Shown: piece by piece, positions 15,450-21,244 of the stretch
Layout of the letters: every line of letters begins with the position of its first letter
How positions within the stretch are numbered: position 1 is the stretch's first letter
Source: an uncultured Bacilli bacterium
GTDB taxonomy: Bacteria; Bacillota_I; Bacilli_A; RF39; UBA660
Length of the DNA: 21,244 nucleotides
Assembly (NCBI GenBank): GCA_947629395.1
Contig: CANRDQ010000025.1
Location: forward strand, 1-21,244
Reading direction: 5' to 3'
The notes under the pieces: model-generated
What the model was told of the DNA's origin: nothing
The model's database searches: none
What the model saw: only the letters and a program-made list of their open reading frames with translations
Made by a program: the position numbers and the translations under genes

Positions 15450-16187
15450 CTATTTTTTATAAATAACTTTTGTTAAATAAAGCCCTTCCGCAGGAGCTGT
15501 TACTCCTTTTTTAGAACGATCTTTACTTTCTAAAATATTTTCTACTTCTTTAGAATCTATTTTCTCTTCTCCAACTTTTATTAATATACCTACCATATTT
15601 CTAACTTGATAACGAAGAAAGCCTGTTCCTTTAAAGGTAAAAATCAATTTCTCTTGATCTTTAGTAATAGTAGCTTTATTAATTGTTCTCACACAATTTG
15701 GCTTATCTTTATTTTCTGTTACAAAGGCTCTAAAATCATGTTCCCCTAAAAATACTTTGATAGCTTCCTTCATCTTGTCTAAATTAAGAGTATAATTATA
15801 CTGAAAGACATAATTCCTCTCCATAGGATTATATTCACCCATATTCAAAATATATTTATATTCTTTTTCTTTGACACAATATCTAGCATGAAAATTATCA
15901 TCTACAACTTTAGTTTCTATTACGTGTATATCTTCAGGTAGAAAGCTATTCATCGCACGTTTTAACTTTTTTTCGGTAATAGAAATATTTAAATCAGCAT
16001 GAAGAAATTGACTTAAGGCATGTACTTTTTTATCGGTTCTTCCTGAAGCTTGAACAATAACTTTTTCTCCATTATTAATTTTAGTTAAAGCCTCTTCTAA
16101 TTCTTGTTGAATTGTCCTTAAACCTGGTTGTATCTGATACCCAGCAAAATTACTTCCATCGTATGAAATTTTAATTAAATATCTCAT
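15450..16187 (-). CDS. truA: tRNA pseudouridine(38-40) synthase
   Basis: 245 residues, standard TruA length. It converts uridines 38-40 in the tRNA anticodon stem to pseudouridine. The catalytic Asp52 lies in ASGRTDKKVHALSQ (47-60). Other family motifs are ISYDGSNFAGYQ (7-18), FHARYCVKEKEY, GEHDFRAF and FLRYQVRNMVG. It follows ecfT directly, whose stop TAG falls within the truA ribosome-site spacer. The order ecfA1-ecfA2-ecfT-truA-rplM-rpsI is the conserved Firmicute one. Confidence 0.97.
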   Translation of the reverse strand: MRYLIKISYDGSNFAGYQIQPGLRTIQQELEEALTKINNGEKVIVQASGRTDKKVHALSQFLHADLNISITEKKLKRAMNSFLPEDIHVIETKVVDDNFHARYCVKEKEYKYILNMGEYNPMERNYVFQYNYTLNLDKMKEAIKVFLGEHDFRAFVTENKDKPNCVRTINKATITKDQEKLIFTFKGTGFLRYQVRNMVGILIKVGEEKIDSKEVENILESKDRSKKGVTAPAEGLYLTKVIYKK

Positions 16188-16189
16188 AA

Positions 16190-16807
16190 CTATACTCCTA
16201 ACACTATTATAATTGTTAATACTATAGAATGAACTATAATCATAAGTACATCTATATAAGAAAATATAATTTTATATTTATTTCTCTTTTCATTAAAATA
16301 AAATCTTTTCTCAAAAGTATAAACAATCTTTTTTAAAGATTCATCAGTTAATTTTTTGGCATTCTGTAAACAAAATAAATAGTATGGAAGATTATTACGA
16401 TAACCTAATTTTTTAGTTGAGTCTATCATAATTTTAAAATTATTTGTAAAGTGTTCTTTATAATATAAAATCTTTAAAAATAATTGTGTTCTCTCATAAT
16501 CAGTAGAGGAAAATAATGTATCATAAACTCTTATAAAATCAATTTTATTATAATCCCCAAATATTGTTAATAAATATCCTATAAAAGTCATTAATCTTCC
16601 TAAAATTATTAGTTTTCCCCAAATATTGTTAATAACTAAAATTAGTAAAGTTAAAATTAAATAAATACTAATACTTTTTTTCTTTCTGCTTAATATTAGT
16701 AATAAAACTGTTATTCCTAAAAGAATAATGGGATTCTTTACAAATATTAACATCAAAAAGAATAATATTATATCAATAAGATTAGTAATGGGATGAATCT
16801 TAAACAT
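16190..16807 (-). CDS. ecfT: Divergent ECF transporter T component (EcfT-like)
   Basis: 205 residues from the ATG at 16807, favoured because AAAGGA lies about 11 bases upstream; the ATG at 16819 overlaps that site. Assigned mainly from position between the second ATPase and truA, supported by the N-terminal FKIHPITNLIDI (the family has IHrLdPrtKL) and hydrophobic helices near 15-35, 37-60, 70-88 and 185-205. EcfT normally has about 265 residues and two Ala-Arg-x coupling motifs near the C-terminus that grip the ATPases. Here it is shorter and I cannot find clear versions; KKLGYRNN (about 139-146) may be one remnant. Its stop lies 3 bases before the truA start. Either a diverged T subunit or a membrane protein with another role. 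Confidence 0.62.
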   Translation of the reverse strand: MFKIHPITNLIDIILFFLMLIFVKNPIILLGITVLLLILSRKKKSISIYLILTLLILVINNIWGKLIILGRLMTFIGYLLTIFGDYNKIDFIRVYDTLFSSTDYERTQLFLKILYYKEHFTNNFKIMIDSTKKLGYRNNLPYYLFCLQNAKKLTDESLKKIVYTFEKRFYFNEKRNKYKIIFSYIDVLMIIVHSIVLTIIIVLGV

Positions 16808-17594
16808 TTTTATACACATCCTTTATTAAATCTCTTATATCTTTATGATAACTTAATTTAACTTTCTTTTTATTTCTAACTTTATATGTAAATAAAACAA
16901 TATCTGGTACTTCAAAACCATTCTCTTGTAATAGTTTTACTTTCTTATACACAGTAGGAGTATTACCTTCTACTAGTACTTTGTGGTCTTTTATTAAAAT
17001 AACGTGTTTAGTATGTCTATATAAACATTCAGAATCTTTACTAACTAAAATGACTGTCATACCTTCATTATCAATAAGATAATTAAGAAATCTAATTAAT
17101 TTTTTTTCAAAATTTAAATCTAAGTTAGAAAACATTTCTTCTAATACTAATACTTTAGGATTAGAAAGTAACCCAACTATAATTTGTATTAATCTTTGTT
17201 CACTAGTCGCCAAACCCGCTAATTCTTTATCTAGATAACTATCATCAAAACCTATATGTTTTAATAAATTAATTACTTTTTTTCTAGGATCTTTTACTTG
17301 TAACTTTTGGTATTTTATATTAAAACTTATATATTCTTCTACAGTATTTAAAAATACTTGACTAGAAAACTTTTTAGGAACAAAAGAAATTAAATTTTGA
17401 TATTCTTTTTTTGTTTCTGAATTTAATAGCTTTTTATTAAAATAAATTTTACCTAAATATTTTTGATTACCTTTTAATAATTCAAAGATATCTTCTAATG
17501 TTTCACCACTTATACCATTCATTTGATTTTTCTTTATTTTAAAACTTAATTCATTAAAATCATTATATATAACTTTATCAAATTTTATTTCCAT
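16800..17594 (-). CDS. Degenerate ECF ATPase (EcfA2 position), probably inactive
   Basis: 264 residues with ABC-ATPase/EcfA layout, including an EcfA-like tail (LLQENGFEVPDIV), but all main catalytic motifs are altered. Walker A reads GISGETLED (27-35) with no Lys. The signature LSGGQ is LATSE (128-132). Walker B ends LEE (151-153), with Glu in place of the metal-binding Asp. The switch His is Lys186 (LVSKDS). It should not hydrolyse ATP, and may not bind it normally. It overlaps ecfA1 by 10 bases and ecfT by 8, so the three are coupled. Normally EcfA1-EcfA2 power vitamin uptake with EcfT and various S proteins. Confidence 0.82.
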   Translation of the reverse strand: MEIKFDKVIYNDFNELSFKIKKNQMNGISGETLEDIFELLKGNQKYLGKIYFNKKLLNSETKKEYQNLISFVPKKFSSQVFLNTVEEYISFNIKYQKLQVKDPRKKVINLLKHIGFDDSYLDKELAGLATSEQRLIQIIVGLLSNPKVLVLEEMFSNLDLNFEKKLIRFLNYLIDNEGMTVILVSKDSECLYRHTKHVILIKDHKVLVEGNTPTVYKKVKLLQENGFEVPDIVLFTYKVRNKKKVKLSYHKDIRDLIKDVYKNV

Positions 17595-18379
17595 AAGGCA
17601 CTCACCAATAAATCCATATCTAATACAACTTTATTTATTACATCATAATCTTCAAGTTTTACACACAAATCAATCATAAATGGTACTGATAAACCAATCC
17701 TATTTAATTCATTATCTTTTTTTAATATTTTTATTGGTTTATCTTCTAAAACAATTTTTCCTTCATTTAAAATGTATAAATAATCACTACTTATAGTTTC
17801 ACGTAAATTACTAGTAGTCATAATAATAGTGATTTTATACACCTTTTGTAAAGCTTTTAATTTTTTAATAATATCATCAGTTTCTTCTTTATTCATCATA
17901 AAGCATATATCATCTAAAAGTAATACTTTAGGTTTAGTCATAACCGCTATCGCTAAACGCAATTTAGTTTGTGTTTTTTCATCCAAAGTATTTGGATCAT
18001 CTTGAGTTACACCCTCTAAATCAAAGAGTTTTAACATTTCCTTATATCTACTCATTTTAACTGAATGTTTAATTCCTAAGTTATCTAAAATAAATAATAA
18101 TTCTTTTTCTACAGTTGGAAAAATAAACTTTTCTTCTTGACTTGGAATTACATAAGAAACATATTTATAAAAGTTATTACGACGATAACTCTCAATATTT
18201 CTATTTTCTAAAAATACATTACCATTACTAGGTAAAATACCACTTAACATTTTTATTAATGTAGTTTTTCCACACATATTTGAACCTGAGATGGTAATAA
18301 ATTGTTGTTCTTTAATATTCATGTTTATACCTTTTAATACATCATGATAATGTAAATTTTGAACCTTCAAGATATCCAT
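17585..18379 (-). CDS. Degenerate ECF ATPase (EcfA1 position)
   Basis: 264 residues, first gene of the ECF-like module. Walker A is retained (GSNMCGKTT, 32-40), so nucleotide binding is plausible. The Q-loop Gln is replaced (Pro79 by alignment), the signature is LDEKT (132-136) rather than LSGGQ, the catalytic Glu after Walker B is Asp157 (LLLDD), and the switch His is Thr189 (IMTTSN). The EcfA-type tail (IGLSVPFMIDLC) supports the family. With both ATPases altered at the signature and His switch, no intact hydrolysis site is expected. Ribosome site GGAGGTGG; own extended -10 at 18405-18413. Confidence 0.82.
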   Translation of the reverse strand: MDILKVQNLHYHDVLKGINMNIKEQQFITISGSNMCGKTTLIKMLSGILPSNGNVFLENRNIESYRRNNFYKYVSYVIPSQEEKFIFPTVEKELLFILDNLGIKHSVKMSRYKEMLKLFDLEGVTQDDPNTLDEKTQTKLRLAIAVMTKPKVLLLDDICFMMNKEETDDIIKKLKALQKVYKITIIMTTSNLRETISSDYLYILNEGKIVLEDKPIKILKKDNELNRIGLSVPFMIDLCVKLEDYDVINKVVLDMDLLVSALWK

Positions 18380-18404
18380 TTTTCCACCTCCTATTTAACT
18401 ATAT

Positions 18405-18413
18405 ATTATACCA
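18405..18413 (-). promoter_or_regulatory. Extended -10 promoter for the ECF-like module
   Basis: The minus strand reads TGGTATAAT about 25 bases upstream of the first ECF ATPase start, immediately after the U tract of the SDR terminator. No good -35 is visible; the terminator stem occupies that region. Confidence 0.55.
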
Positions 18414-18440
18414 AAAAAAAGGCTTTCCGAAAAGGAAAGT
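18413..18440 (-). terminator. Terminator of the SDR gene
   Basis: Stem CTTTCC (18423-18428) with GGAAAG (18434-18439), extendable by G-U pairs, has a 5-base loop and an 8-base U tract on the minus strand (A run 18413-18420). It lies about 20 bases beyond the SDR stop. Confidence 0.75.
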
Positions 18441-18460
18441 TTTTATATTTATAAAATTTA

Positions 18461-19216
18461 TTATTTAGCTTTATTCTTTTGAATATTATAAGTGATTCTT
18501 AATAACATTTTCTCACTTACAAACCTAGAGAAAAATTTAGCACACTTCATTTTAAATCCTGGTATGATAAGTCTTTTTTTCTTAAGTAATCCTTTTAAAG
18601 CATAAACGGCTACATAATCACTTGAAAGTGGTTTTACTGAGAAGTGAACACCTGCGACTTTATTAAAGTTAGTAGCTACAGGACCTGGGCATAAGCAAGA
18701 GATAACTACATTACTTTTCTTCTTTTTTAATTCATACCAAATAGAATCAGTTAAAGTTTTAACATAAGATTTAGTAGCATAATAAGTTGCCATAAGAGGA
18801 CCACCTGGTTGGAAAGCAGCACTAGAAGCCACATTTAAAATATATCCAAAATCTTTTTTCTCCATATCACGTAAAAATACTTTAGTTAAAATATGAACGG
18901 CTTTAATATTAGTATCAATCATAGCTAGTTCATTAGTAAGATCGGTATTTTTAAAATCACCAAACATCCCATATCCAGCATTATTAATTAGGATATCAAT
19001 ATCGTCTTTTCTCGTTAATACATAAAGTTCTTTAACTTTCTGAACAGAACTTAAATCCATAACTATAATTTTTACATTACCAGGTAACTTTTCTTTAATA
19101 GCTTCCAGTTTTTCTTTATTTCTAGCAACTAAAATTAAATCCACACCTTTCATGGATAAATATCTAGCCATAGAAAGTCCTAAACCGCTAGAAGCCCCTG
19201 TAATTAGTGCTTTCAT
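18461..19216 (-). CDS. Short-chain dehydrogenase/reductase (SDR), NAD(P)-dependent
   Basis: 251 residues, classical SDR. The Rossmann nucleotide motif TGASSGLG is at 6-13, NNAG at 78-81, catalytic Ser131/132 at NVASSAA and YATK at 146-149 (Tyr146, Lys149), followed by PGPVATNF. The basic Arg32 after the second strand (LVARN) favours NADP(H). The substrate is unknown; the DltE/YqjQ-like acyl-type SDRs are similar in layout. It sits between rplQ and the ECF module, where most Firmicutes have no gene, and has its own promoter and terminators on both sides, so it is a self-contained insertion. Ribosome site AAGGTGAG. Confidence 0.93.
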   Translation of the reverse strand: MKALITGASSGLGLSMARYLSMKGVDLILVARNKEKLEAIKEKLPGNVKIIVMDLSSVQKVKELYVLTRKDDIDILINNAGYGMFGDFKNTDLTNELAMIDTNIKAVHILTKVFLRDMEKKDFGYILNVASSAAFQPGGPLMATYYATKSYVKTLTDSIWYELKKKKSNVVISCLCPGPVATNFNKVAGVHFSVKPLSSDYVAVYALKGLLKKKRLIIPGFKMKCAKFFSRFVSEKMLLRITYNIQKNKAK

Positions 19217-19237
19217 ACTCTCACCTTCTCTAGCTTC

Positions 19238-19265
19238 ATTATAACAGAAAAACGCTTAAAATCAA
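19238..19265 (-). promoter_or_regulatory. Promoter of the SDR gene
   Basis: The minus strand has TTGATT (19265-19260), a 16-base spacer ending in TGT, and TATAAT (19243-19238). It combines a usable -35 with an extended -10, about 22 bases upstream of the start codon. Confidence 0.7.
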
Positions 19266-19288
19266 ATAATATATACCTTTTAAAGCAT

Positions 19289-19314
19289 AAAAAAAGAACT
19301 AAATGTTTAGTTCT
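19289..19314 (-). terminator. Terminator of the rpsM-rpsK-rpoA-rplQ operon
   Basis: An 8-bp stem, AGAACTAA (19295-19302) with TTAGTTCT (19307-19314), has the loop ATGT and is followed on the minus strand by a 7-base U tract, 11 bases after the rplQ stop. Confidence 0.82.
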
Positions 19315-19325
19315 AATTTTTTACA

Positions 19326-19706
19326 CTACTTTGTTTTTTCCTCTTTTGTTGTTTCAGCTGGTGAATCAACAAGTCTTAGGATTACCATTAAGGCATTATC
19401 TCCACGACGTTCATCAAGCTTTAGGATTTGTGTATAACCACCATTTCTATTTGCATAACGAACTGCTAAATCATTGAAAACTTTTTCAACAACTTGTTTA
19501 TCATTGTGTACAAAAGCAAGTGCTCTACGGCGAGAACCTAAGTCACCTTTTTTACCATAAGTGATCATTCTGTCAACCATTTTACGAACTTCTTTAGCTC
19601 TTGTATCAGTAGTAATAATACTTTCATTCATAATTACAGCTTTTGAAAGTGTAGCAAGCATACTTCTTCTATGCTTATTATCTCTACCTAATTTTCTATA
19701 TGACAT
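19326..19706 (-). CDS. rplQ: 50S ribosomal protein L17
   Basis: 126 residues, near the usual 115-125. Typical N-terminus [18 protein letters not shown], then [20 protein letters not shown], and the C-terminal half [15 protein letters not shown]. It ends with a short charged tail (TTKEEKTK) slightly longer than in Bacillus. L17 lies near the peptide exit tunnel. The ribosome site GGAGGG precedes the ATG, 17 bases after the rpoA stop. Last gene of the operon. Confidence 0.97.
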   Translation of the reverse strand: MSYRKLGRDNKHRRSMLATLSKAVIMNESIITTDTRAKEVRKMVDRMITYGKKGDLGSRRRALAFVHNDKQVVEKVFNDLAVRYANRNGGYTQILKLDERRGDNALMVILRLVDSPAETTKEEKTK

Positions 19707-19723
19707 AGTTATCCCTCCTTATT

Positions 19724-20674
19724 TTAGTCTTCATCACGTAAACTTAAGCCCATCTCTTTGATTTTATTTAATACCTCTTTTAAAGATTTTTTACCTAAAT
19801 TACGTATTTTCATCATATCTGTTTCACTCTTATTAACTAAATCTTGTAAAGTGTGAATTCCAGCTCTTTTTAAACAGTTATAAGCTCTAACTGAGAAATC
19901 TAAATCTTCAATAGATGTTTCTAATGCTTTAATTTTTGGATCTTCAGTTTTTTCAATCATCATACCACTACAATCAGCGATTGATGATAAATCAGTTAAA
20001 ACATTGAAATGTTCAATTAATATACGAGATGATAAAGCTATAGCTTCTTCTGGTTTAATAGAACCATTAGTACGCACTTCAATAATTAACTTATCATAGC
20101 TTTCATCTTGTCCAACACGAGCACTTTCTACATTGTAAGCAACGTTTTCAACTGGAGAATATAGAGAATCAATTGCGATAACTCCAGCCTTCTTAATTCC
20201 ATAAAGTTTTTTGTTTTCTTCGCTCTTAACATAACCACGACCATTAGTCACAGTCATTTCCATATTTAAACTTCCACCCTTAGCTAAAGTAGCAATTACT
20301 TTATCAGGATTCATGATTTCAATATCAGCATCGTGTTCAATATCACCAGCTGTTACTTCACCTTCACGAGAAACATTTAAACGAATAGTTTTTTCTTCGT
20401 TGGAATGATTCTTAATAACAACACCTTTTAAATTTAAGATAATCATTACAACGTCTTCATAAACACCTTCGATAGTTTGAAACTCATGTAAAACTCCATC
20501 AATCTTGATACTGCTGATAGCACTACCAGGAAGAGATGATAACATAACTCTTCTTAAAGCATTACCTATAGTAGTACCAAATCCTCTTTCTAATGGTTCA
20601 AGTTCAAATTTTCCATAAAAATCACTTTCTACAGAATCAGTTATTTTATACATTGGTTTTTCAAATTGTAACAT
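19724..20674 (-). CDS. rpoA: DNA-directed RNA polymerase alpha subunit
   Basis: 316 residues, close to the 314 of B. subtilis. The alpha-NTD (1 to about 230) carries the assembly motif GFGTTIGNALRRVMLSSLPG (32-51) and RVGQDESYDKLIIEV. A linker is followed by the alpha-CTD (about 245-316) with LDFSVRAYNCLKRAGI and RNLGKKSLKEV, the helix-hairpin-helix surface that contacts UP elements and activators. All core motifs are present. The ribosome site GGAGG is 8 bases before the ATG. Co-transcribed with rpsK and rplQ. Confidence 0.98.
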   Translation of the reverse strand: MLQFEKPMYKITDSVESDFYGKFELEPLERGFGTTIGNALRRVMLSSLPGSAISSIKIDGVLHEFQTIEGVYEDVVMIILNLKGVVIKNHSNEEKTIRLNVSREGEVTAGDIEHDADIEIMNPDKVIATLAKGGSLNMEMTVTNGRGYVKSEENKKLYGIKKAGVIAIDSLYSPVENVAYNVESARVGQDESYDKLIIEVRTNGSIKPEEAIALSSRILIEHFNVLTDLSSIADCSGMMIEKTEDPKIKALETSIEDLDFSVRAYNCLKRAGIHTLQDLVNKSETDMMKIRNLGKKSLKEVLNKIKEMGLSLRDED

Positions 20675-20696
20675 GAAACTAACCTCCCTTTATTTA

Positions 20697-21080
20697 TTAA
20701 CCACGTGGACGTTTTGGTGGACGACATCCGTTATGTGGTATTGGTGTAACATCATAAATAGCTGTTACTTCAAGTCCTGCTGTTTGTAATGAACGAATTG
20801 CAGTTTCTCTTCCTGGACCTAATCCTTTTACATATACTTCTACTTTACGCATATTCATATCATATGCTTTTTTACCTGCTTCTTCTGCAGCTTGTCCAGC
20901 AGCAAATGGAGTAGATTTTTTACTTCCTTTAAATCCTAATGCACCAGGAGCTGCCCAAGTTACAACATTACCGTCTTTATCTGTAATAGTAATAATAGTA
21001 TTATTAAATGTTGCATGAATATGAACAGTACCTTCTGGTATATTCTTTTTTACTTTTTTCTTTCTAGTCTTATAAGCCAT
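20697..21080 (-). CDS. rpsK: 30S ribosomal protein S11
   Basis: 127 residues, the normal length. Motifs are [18 protein letters not shown] (17-34), [18 protein letters not shown] (about 49-66), the [14 protein letters not shown] segment, and the invariant C-terminal end [12 protein letters not shown]. It lies in the 30S platform near the mRNA exit path. The ribosome site GGAGG is 8 bases before the ATG, and the gene begins 23 bases after the rpsM stop. Confidence 0.98.
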   Translation of the reverse strand: MAYKTRKKKVKKNIPEGTVHIHATFNNTIITITDKDGNVVTWAAPGALGFKGSKKSTPFAAGQAAEEAGKKAYDMNMRKVEVYVKGLGPGRETAIRSLQTAGLEVTAIYDVTPIPHNGCRPPKRPRG

Positions 21081-21103
21081 AGGTTTCTACCTCCTTTTTT
21101 TTA

Positions 21104-21244
21104 TTATACTTTTTTCTTGTTTGCAACAGTCTTACCTTTACCCTTACGAGTACGAGCATTTCTGTTTGTTCTTTGTCCTCTTACTGGAAGACCTTTTTTA
21201 TGACGATCTCCTTCATAAGAATTAATTTCCATTTTAGTTTTAAT
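21104..21244 (-). CDS. rpsM: 30S ribosomal protein S13, C-terminal 46 residues only
   Basis: Partial: the gene runs off the right edge. The visible part contains [17 protein letters not shown], then [18 protein letters not shown], the conserved basic C-terminal tail of S13 that contacts the P-site tRNA. The stop is TAA at 21106-21104, immediately followed by an A run and the rpsK ribosome site. Its position before rpsK-rpoA-rplQ is the universal Firmicute order. Confidence 0.96.
   Translation of the reverse strand: MKTKMEINSYEGDRHKKGLPVRGQRTNRNARTRKGKGKTVANKKKV

Noticed and set aside
1..21244. CRISPR array, tRNA/rRNA genes, integrase or transposase
   Set aside because: No regularly spaced repeats, no cloverleaf or rRNA sequence, and no recombinase motifs were found.

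Overview
The window looks like a chromosome segment of an AT-rich, low-GC Gram-positive bacterium (Bacillota, probably a reduced gut Bacilli lineage; genus not determinable from this sequence). The reasons are the gene order rpsM-rpsK-rpoA-rplQ ... ecfA1-ecfA2-ecfT-truA-rplM-rpsI, strong AGGAGG/AGGTG ribosome binding sites, TGnTATAAT promoters, short U-tailed terminators and a SpoIID/Amidase_3 pair. Trp is read from TGG and no gene needs TGA as a sense codon, so the standard bacterial code fits.

There are two halves. The right half (about 14.4-21.2 kb, all minus strand) is the conserved ribosomal-protein/RNA-polymerase locus: the 3' end of rpsM, then rpsK, rpoA and rplQ; a terminator; a stand-alone SDR oxidoreductase with its own promoter and terminator; an ECF-transporter-like module with heavily decayed catalytic motifs in both ATPases and a divergent T subunit; truA; and rplM-rpsI behind their own promoter and a structured leader. 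A ZIP metal transporter (plus strand) and a Nudix-kinase-ispH operon (minus strand) adjoin it.

The left half (1-11.2 kb) is accessory and partly decaying. It holds an HtrA-type serine protease (cut by the window edge) overlapping an Abi_2/HEPN gene; a SpoIID-like protein without its catalytic Glu, convergent with a CwlD-like amidase; and a two-gene unit (AAA_14/DUF4143 ATPase plus a SAP-like hypothetical protein) with its own promoter, a 28-bp perfect palindrome and a terminator. A decayed copy of the amidase 5' end flanks that unit. Next comes an operon led by a large tail-anchored protein resembling GH10 xylanases, followed by a gene split by two compensating frameshifts, a DUF1413-like small protein and a decayed remnant. 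A Cys-rich orphan gene closes the half.

The most unusual items are the apparently cytoplasmic, membrane-anchored GH10-like protein with its broken partner gene, the motif-degenerate ECF module kept in the conserved locus, the Glu-to-Asn SpoIID, and a candidate pseudoknot in the rplM leader. No tRNA, rRNA, CRISPR array, transposase or integrase was recognised.
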